From: Phycisphaerae bacterium
GTDB taxonomy: Bacteria > Planctomycetota > Phycisphaerae > Sedimentisphaerales > SG8-4
Assembly (NCBI GenBank): GCA_030613765.1
Contig: JAUWLI010000006.1
Coordinates: 1 to 30,284, forward strand
Reading direction: 5' to 3'
DNA: 30,284 nt
Made by a program: the position numbers and the translations under genes
Notes under the pieces: generated by a model
Seen by the model: only the letters and a program-made list of their open reading frames with translations
Databases searched by the model: none
Told to the model about the DNA's origin: nothing
Shown here: piece by piece, positions 7,163-15,296 of the stretch
Layout of the letters: each line of letters opens with the position of its first letter
How positions within the stretch are numbered: the stretch's first letter is position 1

Positions 7163-10100
7163 ATGGGAAATATGAACCGAGATCTGAAAAGTGAGATCGC
7201 CGAGCGCAAACGGGCGGAGGAAAGAATTCAGCACCTCAACGCCCTATTGCGGGCCGTCCGGAATGTAAGCCAACTTATTGCCAGGGAAAAGGACCGCAAC
7301 CGTCTACTTCAAGGTGCATGCGCGAGCCTCACTGAGGTTCGCGGCTATCATAGTACTTGGATGGTGTTCTTGGATGAGTCCCGGAAACTGACGGCCGCCG
7401 CCGAAGCAGGCGTAGGTGAGGATTTCCAGCCCCTGGTGGATCGTGGCAAGCGTGGTGAGTGGAACCATTGTGCCGAAAAGGCGCTATCGCAAGCTGGAGC
7501 GTTGGTAATCGATGTTCCGGCCTCTGCCTGTGGTGACTGTTTAATAGCCAAGAGATGTCGTGGCAGGAAAGCTATGGCCGCCCGCCTCGAATATGGGGGA
7601 GAAGTCTTCGGCTTAATGGTTAGCTCCATCGACGGTGACCGCAAAATTGACAACGAGGAACAGAGCTTATTCGAGGAGGTCGCCGGAGACATTGCCTTCG
7701 CCCTGCATAGCATTCGGCTGGAAGAAGAGCGCACACGGGCAGTGGGGGCATTACTTCTCGAGCAATCCCGTATAGAAGCTCTGCTGCAGCTCGGCCAAAT
7801 GGCAGCAGCGCCGCTCCAAGAAATTATGGACTTTGCTCTGGAGGCAGCGGTCCGGCTGACTGAGAGCAAGATCGGTTACCTTGCGTTTATGAATGAGGAT
7901 GAGACAGTTCTCACTATGCATTCCTGGTCGAAGACGGCCATGGAACAATGCGCTATTATCGACAAGCCGATCGTTTATCCTATAGAGACGACAGGACTTT
8001 GGGGCGAAGCAGTACGGCAGCGAAAACCTATCATTACCAACGACTACTCGGCCCCGGACCCACAGAAAAAGGGATACCCGGAAGGTCACGTTAAGGTAGT
8101 CCGTCACATGAACATCCCCGTTTTTGACGGTGACCGTATCGTTGCCGTCGCTGGTGTTGGGAACAAAGACGGGGACTACGATGAATCGGACGCTCGACAG
8201 ATGAGACTATTGATGCAAGGCATGTGGAGGCTCATTCAGCGTAAACAGGCCGAGCAGGCGCTCCAAGAGGCTCACGAGGAGTTGGAACAACGGGTGGAAG
8301 AGCGTACCGCCGAACTGGCCAGTGCCAACCAGGAACTGAAGCGGGAAATAGCCGAGCGCAAGAGGGCGGAGAAGGTGATCAAAGACTCGCAGGCCTTGTA
8401 CTCGTCCCTCGTGGAAAATTTGCCTGTCCACGTGCTTCGCAAGGATATCGACGGTCGATTCACTTTTGCGAACAAGTCGTTTTGCGACTTGCTCGGAAAA
8501 TCGCTCGAGGAGATCACCGGTAAGACCGACTTCGATTTCTATCCGGAAGAACTGGCACAGAAGTACCGTCAGGATGACCAACAAGTGCTGGAGACGGGCG
8601 AATTATTCGAGACCGTTGAAGAGAATAAAAGGAACGGTGAGACCTGTTATGTCCAAGTGATGAAATCGCCCATCCGCGATGCCGGCGGGAACGCCGTCGG
8701 CGTGCAGGTGATCTTCTGGGACGTCACCGAACGCCGCAAGGCCGAAGCGGCGCTGGAGCAGGAGCGTTACCTGCTGCACGCCCTGATGGACAACCTCCCC
8801 CACAGCATCTACTTCAAGGACGCCCATAGCTGCTTCATCCGGATCAACAGGGCGCTGGCCGACTACTTCGAACTGATCGATGCATCCGACGCCCTGGGCA
8901 AAACCGATTCCGACTTTTTCGCCGACGAGCATGCCCTGGAAGCGAAGGCCGATGAAGAGCAGGTGATGCAGACTGGTCTGCCGTTGCTGGACAAGGAAGA
9001 AAGGGAGACCTGGCCCGACGGCCACGAGACCTGGGTCACCACCACCAAGCTGCCCCTGTATAACGAGCAGGGCGAGATCGTCGGCACCTTCGGCATCTCC
9101 CGCGACATCACTGAGCAGAAGCAGGCGGCCGAAGCGTTGCGAACCAGCGAGATGAAGTACAGGACCCTGTACGATTCCTCCCGGGACGCCATCATGCTGG
9201 TAACGCCCGAAGAAGGATTCTTGAGCGGGAACCCTGCCGCCATCGAGCTGTTCGGATGCCAAAGCGAGAAGGAATTCACGGCGTGCACTCCCGCCGACCT
9301 CTCTCCGGAGCAGCAGCCCGATGGAATCCCCTCCGCGGTCAAGGCCCAGCAAATGATGGCCATCGCCATGGAGGAGGGTTCGCATCTGTTCGAATGGACG
9401 CACAAACGTCTCGACGGAAGCGAGTTCTACGCGGCTGTGCTGCTCACCAGGATGGAGCTGGAAGGCAAGAGGCTGCTGCAGGCCACGGTCCGCGACATCA
9501 CCGAGCGGAAGCGGGTAGCCGAAGCGCTCCGGGCGGCCAAGGAAGCCGCCGAAGTCGCCAGCCGAGCGAAGAGCGATTTCCTGGCTACCATGAGCCACGA
9601 GATCCGAACTCCGATGAACGGCATTATCGGGATGATCGATCTTTTGCTGAGCACAAATCCCACAAATCAGCAGCGCACGTATTTGGACCTGGCCAGCCAA
9701 TCAGCAGAGACACTCCTGCGGCTGGTAAACGACATTCTGGACTTTTCTAAAATTGAGGCAGGTAAGTTTGAACTTGAATCGGTCGGTTTTAAGTTGCGTG
9801 ATACTCTCGGTGATACACTCCAAACTCTCGCCGGGCGCGCTTCTGAAAAGGGTTTGGAATTGACATACCACATTCCCCCTGACATACCGGACAACCTCGT
9901 TGGTGACCCCGGACGCCTTTGCCAGATCATTGTTAATCTTACCGGTAATGCTATCAAATTCACCGAACAGGGTGAAATTGCCGTGGATGTAAAGATGAAA
10001 TCTCTAACAGACAACGATGCGCGATTGCATTTTAGCGTTAGTGACACCGGCCCTGGCATTCCACCGGAAAAACAGCGTTTAATCTTTGAGGCCTTCCGCC

Positions 10101-11488
10101 AGGCTGATAGTTCCATGTCTCGTTTGTATGGAGGTACAGGTTTGGGCCTGGCGATCTCGTCACATTTGGTTGAGCTGATGAAAGGACGAATGTGGATCGA
10201 GAGCAAAGTAGGGAAGGGCAGCACGTTTCATTTCGCAGCGGTCTTGTCCCTGCAGCAGGGCATATCGATCGAGGCGGCAGTTGAACCCACGACTTTGCAT
10301 GACCTGCGGGTGCTGGTTGTGGACGACAACGAGACAAACCGGCTGATCCTTGAGGAAATGCTGAATAACTGGCGAATGAAACCGACCACCGTGGATAGCG
10401 GCCAGGCGGCACTGGCAGAGATGGACAGAGCCGTTAAGATTGGTGAACCTTTTCACCTCGCGTTGCTGGATGGAATGATGCCCCAGATGGACGGTTTTGA
10501 GTTGGCCGAGCAGATCAAACAAACCCCCGGTCTGAGTGAGACCAGGCTTATCATGTTGTCATCGGCGGGGAATTTAGAGGGTAGTACCCGTTGCCGCGAG
10601 TTGGGTATCGACTATTGCCTGGTGAAGCCGGTGAAACAATCGGAGTTGTTGGACTCTATTGTAGAGGCTCTCAGCGTCGCTACGGCCGGCGAAGCAGCTC
10701 CGGCGGCTACCGTTCGCAAATATCCTGAAAGTGCGACATCCCTACATATCCTGCTTGCTGAGGATGGGCTGGTAAATCAGAAGGTTGCTGTGAACCTCCT
10801 CGAACAACGCGGGCATAAGGTCACGGTAGCCAACAATGGCCAAGAGACCCTTACCGCCCTCGATAATGAGTCATTCGACTTAGTACTTATGGACGTGCAG
10901 ATGCCGGCTATGGATGGATTCGAAGCCACTGCGATCATTCGCGAAAGAGAGAAGGAGTCCGGAGCACATATTCCCATCATCGCGATGACCGCCCACGCGA
11001 TGAAGGGTGACCGCGAGCGCTGCCTGGAAGCGGGTATGGATGGATACATCGCAAAGCCGATTCACGCAAAGGACCTTTATGAAACCGTCGAGGTCACGGC
11101 TGCGAGAGTATGCGGATCTCAGTCACAAGACAATGGAATTACAGAAGTGAAAGAAACCATCGACCGAGATCAGATTTTAAAACAAACCGGAGGAAGTATC
11201 GAGAATTTGAAAGAGGTGGTAGAACTGTTCGCCGTGGAATGTCCGAAGCTAATGAAAAGAATAAGCGATGCGATCACGAACGAAGATCCAACTGAGCTGC
11301 AACGAGCTGCGCACACGCTTAAAGGGTCCATTCGGATCTTTGGAGTGGAACACCCAGCTGCTGCGGCGCTACGACTCGAGATCATGGGTCGTGACAAAGA
11401 TCTGGCCAGCGCAAAGGAAGCAAGGTTAGTACTTGTGAAAGAGATTGAGAAGCTTATGCCGAGGCTGACCGATCTGGCAAAGTCTTGA
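7163..11488 (+). CDS. Hybrid sensor histidine kinase, GAF-GAF-PAS-PAS-PAS-HisKA-HATPase-REC-REC-HPt
   Basis: A 1441-residue phosphorelay protein. By eye: coiled coil 1-40; GAF ~30-190 with a cysteine group (C102, C123, C126, C132); GAF ~205-360; coiled coil 360-410; PAS ~410-530, ~535-655 and ~660-785, each ending in a DITERK-type linker; HisKA with phospho-His 812 (ATMSHEIRTP); HATPase with N-box N925/N929, DTGPGIP at 961 and GGTGLGL at 990; REC1 with D1054/D1055, phospho-Asp 1103, K1155; REC2 with E1200/D1201, phospho-Asp 1244, K1298; HPt with phospho-His 1384 (AAHTLKGS). All catalytic residues are present. No membrane span, so it senses a cytoplasmic signal. ATG 7163 lacks a ribosome site; ATG 7172 is an alternative. 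The 34-base gap to the next gene indicates an operon and a likely phosphotransfer partner. Confidence 0.92.
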   Translation: MGNMNRDLKSEIAERKRAEERIQHLNALLRAVRNVSQLIAREKDRNRLLQGACASLTEVRGYHSTWMVFLDESRKLTAAAEAGVGEDFQPLVDRGKRGEWNHCAEKALSQAGALVIDVPASACGDCLIAKRCRGRKAMAARLEYGGEVFGLMVSSIDGDRKIDNEEQSLFEEVAGDIAFALHSIRLEEERTRAVGALLLEQSRIEALLQLGQMAAAPLQEIMDFALEAAVRLTESKIGYLAFMNEDETVLTMHSWSKTAMEQCAIIDKPIVYPIETTGLWGEAVRQRKPIITNDYSAPDPQKKGYPEGHVKVVRHMNIPVFDGDRIVAVAGVGNKDGDYDESDARQMRLLMQGMWRLIQRKQAEQALQEAHEELEQRVEERTAELASANQELKREIAERKRAEKVIKDSQALYSSLVENLPVHVLRKDIDGRFTFANKSFCDLLGKSLEEITGKTDFDFYPEELAQKYRQDDQQVLETGELFETVEENKRNGETCYVQVMKSPIRDAGGNAVGVQVIFWDVTERRKAEAALEQERYLLHALMDNLPHSIYFKDAHSCFIRINRALADYFELIDASDALGKTDSDFFADEHALEAKADEEQVMQTGLPLLDKEERETWPDGHETWVTTTKLPLYNEQGEIVGTFGISRDITEQKQAAEALRTSEMKYRTLYDSSRDAIMLVTPEEGFLSGNPAAIELFGCQSEKEFTACTPADLSPEQQPDGIPSAVKAQQMMAIAMEEGSHLFEWTHKRLDGSEFYAAVLLTRMELEGKRLLQATVRDITERKRVAEALRAAKEAAEVASRAKSDFLATMSHEIRTPMNGIIGMIDLLLSTNPTNQQRTYLDLASQSAETLLRLVNDILDFSKIEAGKFELESVGFKLRDTLGDTLQTLAGRASEKGLELTYHIPPDIPDNLVGDPGRLCQIIVNLTGNAIKFTEQGEIAVDVKMKSLTDNDARLHFSVSDTGPGIPPEKQRLIFEAFRQADSSMSRLYGGTGLGLAISSHLVELMKGRMWIESKVGKGSTFHFAAVLSLQQGISIEAAVEPTTLHDLRVLVVDDNETNRLILEEMLNNWRMKPTTVDSGQAALAEMDRAVKIGEPFHLALLDGMMPQMDGFELAEQIKQTPGLSETRLIMLSSAGNLEGSTRCRELGIDYCLVKPVKQSELLDSIVEALSVATAGEAAPAATVRKYPESATSLHILLAEDGLVNQKVAVNLLEQRGHKVTVANNGQETLTALDNESFDLVLMDVQMPAMDGFEATAIIREREKESGAHIPIIAMTAHAMKGDRERCLEAGMDGYIAKPIHAKDLYETVEVTAARVCGSQSQDNGITEVKETIDRDQILKQTGGSIENLKEVVELFAVECPKLMKRISDAITNEDPTELQRAAHTLKGSIRIFGVEHPAAAALRLEIMGRDKDLASAKEARLVLVKEIEKLMPRLTDLAKS

Positions 11489-11522
11489 ATATGTCTTCCA
11501 CAGCGGTAAACGGGATCTGAAA

Positions 11523-12920
11523 ATGAAAGTGCTAATCGCTGATGACGATCCAGTGTGGCGTAAGCTATTAACGCAGAACGTCAACAAGTGGGGCTACGAG
11601 GTTGTTGCAGCTGAAGACGGCCAAAAAGCCTGGAATATTCTCCAGAAGGCGGGAGCACCCCGAGTTGCGATCCTTGACTGGCTGATGCCTGAACTCGATG
11701 GAGTCGAGATTTGCCGCCGCATCAGATGCAGCCTTAGCCTTCCGTTTATCTATACCATCATTCTCACCAGTCGCGACACTCGTAACGACATGGTGGCTGG
11801 TTTGGAATCAGGTGCTGACGATTATCTCACCAAGCCTGTGGACATGGCGATTCTCCGCAGCCGTTTGACTGCGGCGGTACGGATCGTCAAGGCTGTCCCG
11901 CCACCGCGACAGATTCCAGGCTACCAGTTGCTTGGACGGCTTGGAGCAGGTGCCATGGCAACAGTATATAAAGCGCGACAGCTCAGCTTAGATAGAATGG
12001 TCGCTGTTAAGATCCTTCCCAAGAAGTTCAGTCAAATGCCTGAGTTTGTCGAGCGTTTCTACGCTGAGGGGCGCGCAGCCGCGAAGCTGAACCATCCAAA
12101 TATCGTCGCTGCGCTCGACGTCGGAAGACATGCCGATGCTCACTATTTTATCATGGAGTATGTCGAAGGTCACACGGTGTACGAGCATCTTATCAGGGAA
12201 GGTCCGTACACAGAAGCGGAAGCATTGGCCATTTCGATTCAGATTGCGAAAGCTTTGGATCATGCCCACCAAGCAGGACTTATCCACCGAGATGTCAAAC
12301 CTAAGAATATTCTAATCACAAGCGATGGTGTCGCGAAGCTGGCAGACATGGGTCTGGCGAGGGCCGTCAGTGACCGCGAAGCGGCAGAGGCCGAAGCGGG
12401 CAAGGCTTTCGGCACACCATACTACATCTCACCCGAACAAATCCGCGGTGATGTGGATATTGATTTACGGGCTGATATCTACAACTTCGGCGCTACCCTC
12501 TATCACATGGTAACTGGCAGGGTTCCTTTCGAGGGTCCGGATCCTACTGCCGTGATGCGGAAACATCTCCGCCAGCCTCTCGTCCCACCAGATCACGTCA
12601 ATCCTGAGCTGACCAATGGTATAAGCGAGATCGTCGAATTCTGTATGGCCAAGGATCCGGCGAAACGCTACGCAACCACTGCCGATCTGATTGAAGATCT
12701 CCAAGCTGTGGCCAATGGCCAGCCCCCTGTACAAGCTCACAAACTCATGGACCTTTCGGCGTTAACAGCACTGGAGCAGAAGGGCGATGTAGGCGAATCG
12801 GTCGATACTCAAAGCGAAGAATCTATAATCAATACGCCACTATTCTGGATCGCGGTTGTGGGTTGGTTCCTTGTTGTGTTGCTGCTTGTCATAATCGTTT
12901 TTACACTTGCCAAGCGTTAA
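11523..12920 (+). CDS. Response regulator fused to Ser/Thr protein kinase with C-terminal membrane anchor
   Basis: A 465-residue protein. Residues 1-120 are a receiver domain (D7-D9, phospho-Asp 52 in LDWLMP, K104). A proline-rich linker (VPPPRQ) leads to a Hanks-type kinase, ~134-400: glycine loop GRLGAGAMATVY at 138, K163 in VAVKIL, E172, HRDVKPKNIL with catalytic D257 and N262, DMG (for DFG) at 275-277, and GTPYYISPEQ at 297. A single hydrophobic span, ~441-463, closes the chain, followed by KR, so the enzyme is tail-anchored with both domains in the cytoplasm. It follows the hybrid kinase by 34 bases; GGGA about seven bases upstream is a weak ribosome site. The architecture implies that Asp phosphorylation from the neighbour's HPt controls Ser/Thr phosphorylation. 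The targets are not encoded nearby. Confidence 0.92.
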   Translation: MKVLIADDDPVWRKLLTQNVNKWGYEVVAAEDGQKAWNILQKAGAPRVAILDWLMPELDGVEICRRIRCSLSLPFIYTIILTSRDTRNDMVAGLESGADDYLTKPVDMAILRSRLTAAVRIVKAVPPPRQIPGYQLLGRLGAGAMATVYKARQLSLDRMVAVKILPKKFSQMPEFVERFYAEGRAAAKLNHPNIVAALDVGRHADAHYFIMEYVEGHTVYEHLIREGPYTEAEALAISIQIAKALDHAHQAGLIHRDVKPKNILITSDGVAKLADMGLARAVSDREAAEAEAGKAFGTPYYISPEQIRGDVDIDLRADIYNFGATLYHMVTGRVPFEGPDPTAVMRKHLRQPLVPPDHVNPELTNGISEIVEFCMAKDPAKRYATTADLIEDLQAVANGQPPVQAHKLMDLSALTALEQKGDVGESVDTQSEESIINTPLFWIAVVGWFLVVLLLVIIVFTLAKR

Positions 12921-13067
12921 TGGAACCACTCTGAGAGCCAGTCTATCTTTCTAAACAACAAATATTTATATGCCCAAACCTCCAATTCGCAATCTCGACC
13001 ACTTTCTGGAATGATTCATCTCTCGAGTTGACTTCCAACATTTCTCTGAAGTATTGAAACAGATACC

Positions 13068-13151
13068 ATGAACAAGAACCTCAATATCATCAACGCTGCT
13101 GTTTCGCTTCCATACGGAACAATGGGCAGCACTAAGGAGGCCAGCAAATGA
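13068..13151 (+). CDS. Possible 27-residue ORF, start-stop coupled to the next
   Basis: ATG 13068 to TGA 13149-13151 encodes MNKNLNIINAAVSLPYGTMG plus seven residues. Its stop overlaps the ATG at 13148 (ATGA). No ribosome site of its own is visible. The reading frame carries the strong TAAGGAGG that would serve the next ORF. Could be a leader peptide, a small protein or chance. Confidence 0.25.
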   Translation: MNKNLNIINAAVSLPYGTMGSTKEASK

Positions 13152-13267
13152 TAGAAGAAAAAAATGAGACTGCCATTCCATCAACAGTCTCAAAGTTCAC
13201 CCTCAAAAACAAGATTATACTACTGACGACAATCCGTCCAACAAAAATTATGAACCCCAAAAATTAA
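13148..13267 (+). CDS. Possible 39-residue small protein with strong ribosome site
   Basis: ATG 13148 lies seven bases after TAAGGAGG (13133-13140), the best Shine-Dalgarno sequence in the gene-poor kilobase after the kinase operon. The product is hydrophilic (MIEEKNETAIPSTVSKFTPQ then a region rich in Q, D, N, T), with no membrane span. I do not recognise it. The ATGA overlap with the 27-residue ORF suggests translational coupling if both are real. Being so short, it needs conservation evidence. Confidence 0.35.
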   Translation: MIEEKNETAIPSTVSKFTLKNKIILLTTIRPTKIMNPKN

Positions 13268-13327
13268 AAAAATGTGAAATTTCCGGAGTTTTTACGATTT
13301 CTGAACGTTTTATGTTCCTACACCTCT

Positions 13328-13426
13328 TCAACTTCTTTCTTTTACTCTTTTGAGCTTGTATTGCCCTGTGGGATGTCGTGTTAAAGGAAACTTGTCCGAA
13401 CGTATTTTTCTTTTTGTACTTTTCAT
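13328..13426 (-). pseudogene. N-terminal stub of a planctomycete-type integrase/recombinase
   Basis: On the minus strand, ATG 13426 follows AAGGGGCAGGACA, a good ribosome site, and reads MKSTKRKIRSDKFPLTRHPT, then GQY, before ending 12 codons further on. The segment FPLTRHPTGQY resembles, from memory, the opening of tyrosine-recombinase-like proteins common in planctomycetes (FPLTxHPTGQYxKKIRGK). After GQY the sequence leaves that pattern and stops, as expected after a frameshift or deletion. No catalytic recombinase motif remains downstream. The family match is from memory and short, so confidence is modest. Confidence 0.4.
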
Positions 13427-13740
13427 TGTCCTGCCCCTTAAAAAATAGTGATGTTTTTTAAACAGATAATCACGATTTAGTTGTACCAACGGTTGTAGTT
13501 TTCTAACATTGCAACTGCGTATCAAATCCATAACCATTTGCAACATTTCATCTTATGGTAATCATATGGAATGAAATCGAAACGGCCATTGAATCCTCTA
13601 TCCAATAAATCCCCGTTTTTTCGTCAAAATCCAATGTGGGCAAATCCACATAACTGCTTCATACAGCTGACGCTGTTACCCCTGTTTTTCGTGATAGACG
13701 GAAACATCGGACAGGCTATCCGATACTTGTTGAAATTAAC

Positions 13741-13790
13741 ACAGATAGCAGGCTTAGCTGAGATTTTGCCTGCTTTTCTGAAAGATCTGT
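13741..13790 (+). terminator. Terminator-like nested hairpin
   Basis: Outer arms ACAGAT (13741-13746) and ATCTGT (13785-13790) enclose AGCAGGC (13747-13753), a 14-nt loop and GCCTGCT (13768-13774), followed by TTT. A related hairpin with the same AGCAGGC/GCCTGCT arms lies at 18425-18454. No gene ends directly before it, so it may be a relic or a mobile palindrome. Confidence 0.35.
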
Positions 13791-13916
13791 TTTTAAGAGT
13801 TCGTCAAAAAGCTCGTCAATTTGCAGTGGATACTGAGTTGTTAGTCACTTATAAGCCCAGTTGGCATTAGCTGCAATGGAGATTGACGCCTTACTGCGGG
13901 CTGGCCGCACATATGC

Positions 13917-15200
13917 TCATAAGTGCCACGGGCTTCGCCTGGCACGGGACAACAATCTGTTAGCTTGCTCGTTCCCAGCAAATCTTTCTGCAACTGGATC
14001 CCATGTCAGCTCTTGTCCAAGTTCATAGGCAATATTACCCAGGTGGCATATGGTCGCCGACCGCGCCCCTGTTTCGACGTCCGCCACACACTTCTTTCGC
14101 GTGCGGATGCAGTCCAGCCAGTTGCCGTGATGATCGTCACTCTTGTACAAATGGATATCCGCAGACCTAATCGGTTCTTTGATGATCGATTCCGGTTTCG
14201 CCCGTAATCCATCCCTTCCTACATATAGCTCTCCATCACTACCGTGAAATGTCAGCCCGAGTGAATTCCCGCCCACATGGTTCATGATGACTCCATTAGC
14301 ATACTCGAAACTAATCCGCTCTCGCTTCTTTCCGTCAGGCGGATATATTCTTGTTGGTCCCGATTCGTCCGTACCCAAAGCCCATTGTGCGATATCGAAA
14401 TGATGGGCGCCCATATCGGCAAAGCCACCGCCGCAAAACTCCCTATAGGGCCTCCAACTGACCGCTGCCAACTTCGAATGATACGGTCGCCAAAGAACCG
14501 GTCCCAGCCACTTATCCCAATCAAAATAATCCGGCTGTGGTTCCGGAGGCAGGTCACAAGGTTTTGGCGGCCCTCCAGTTGACACATCTATAGAGAGCAC
14601 TTTCCCGATCCGTCCGTTCCGCACCAGTTCGCATGCCTGTCGAAATGAGCCAAACACGTTTGACCGCTGCTGGCTGCCCGTTTGAAATACACGACTGTAA
14701 CGCCTAACTGTCTTGACCACAGCCCTGGCCTCACGGATCGTCAGAGTCATCGGTTTCTCGCAGTATATGTCCTTGCCTGCCTGGGCAGCATGAATCGATA
14801 TGAGTGCATGCCAATGATCGGGTGTCGCTATTATAACGGCGTCCATGTCTTCGCGCGCCAGCATTTGACGGTAATCGCGATAGGCCGCACAACCGTGGTA
14901 GTTCTCCTTGCCGTAGCGTTCACCATATGTTGCTTCGATCCGCTGGCGGACCTCTTCCAACTTTTGGCCGTTGACGTCGCAAGCCGCGACATACCGGACA
15001 TCCTTGCGGCCCAACATGGTTCCAAGATGGCTACCACCGATCCAGCCAAAACCTACCTGGCCGATTGTTATCTGATTACCTGGTGCTATCGCACCGTTTG
15101 CACTCAAAACGCCAGACCTGATAATGGTTGGCATACTCACTGTTGCTGTGGCTCCAAGGGCCCCATATCGAAGGAATTTACGACGTGTGATTCTTTTCAT
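13917..15200 (-). CDS. Tat-exported Gfo/Idh/MocA-family oxidoreductase
   Basis: A 427-residue NAD(P)-dependent oxidoreductase. I choose ATG 15200 because AGGAGA lies eight bases upstream and the protein then opens MKRITRRKFLRYGALGATAT, a twin-arginine signal; the frame itself extends 30 codons further. The Rossmann motif VGFGWIGGSHLG is at ~49-60, the strand-2 acid in VAACDVN at ~75, and the family motif EKP at 148-150. The C-terminal domain contains GGGFADMGAHHFDIAQWALG, the His/Asp-rich active-site helix. Likely sugar or polyol substrate outside the cytoplasm. It is the last gene of a minus-strand run with the aldo/keto reductase (96 bases upstream) and GH120. Its last codons contain a small palindrome (13923-13945), suggesting an altered C-terminus. 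Confidence 0.88.
   Translation of the reverse strand: MKRITRRKFLRYGALGATATVSMPTIIRSGVLSANGAIAPGNQITIGQVGFGWIGGSHLGTMLGRKDVRYVAACDVNGQKLEEVRQRIEATYGERYGKENYHGCAAYRDYRQMLAREDMDAVIIATPDHWHALISIHAAQAGKDIYCEKPMTLTIREARAVVKTVRRYSRVFQTGSQQRSNVFGSFRQACELVRNGRIGKVLSIDVSTGGPPKPCDLPPEPQPDYFDWDKWLGPVLWRPYHSKLAAVSWRPYREFCGGGFADMGAHHFDIAQWALGTDESGPTRIYPPDGKKRERISFEYANGVIMNHVGGNSLGLTFHGSDGELYVGRDGLRAKPESIIKEPIRSADIHLYKSDDHHGNWLDCIRTRKKCVADVETGARSATICHLGNIAYELGQELTWDPVAERFAGNEQANRLLSRARRSPWHL
13923..13945. repeat. Palindrome inside the 3' end of the Gfo/Idh gene
   Basis: GTGCCA (13923-13928) and TGGCAC (13940-13945) flank an inner GG/CC pair and a GCTTCG loop. Sequences of the form GTGCCACGGGCTT...GGCAC occur as scattered palindromes in bacterial genomes. 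It codes for part of the last residues (RRSPWHL) and may have replaced the natural end of the gene; alternatively it acts as a transcript end. Confidence 0.4.
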
Positions 15201-15296
15201 ATCTCTGATCTCCTGCAGATTCATAGTTAGCTTCACCGCCCGATCTTCCCAATTCAGGTGTTTCGGCAAGGTTTTTCCGGCCAGGGGCATTGGCTA

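Larger units (their letters stand above)
13268..13916. other. Gene-poor stretch with relics
   Basis: AT-rich DNA between the small ORFs and the end of the minus-strand Gfo/Idh gene. It contains an integrase-like stub (13328-13426, minus) and a hairpin (13741-13790). A plus-strand frame at 13571-13870 (99 codons) has no ribosome site or recognisable domain and runs through the hairpin; I do not accept it as a gene. Confidence 0.4.

Noticed and set aside
7098..7175. 25-codon ORF overlapping ATG 7172 of the sensor kinase by ATGA
   Set aside because: The overlap is attractive, but there is no ribosome site and no recognisable product; kept only as a reason to consider 7172 as kinase start.
8603..9700. 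365-codon minus-strand frame inside the sensor kinase
   Set aside because: It is antisense to clear PAS domains, low in motif content, and is explained by the higher G+C of that part.
13571..13870. 99-codon plus-strand frame
   Set aside because: No ribosome site, no recognisable domain, and it runs through a terminator-like hairpin.
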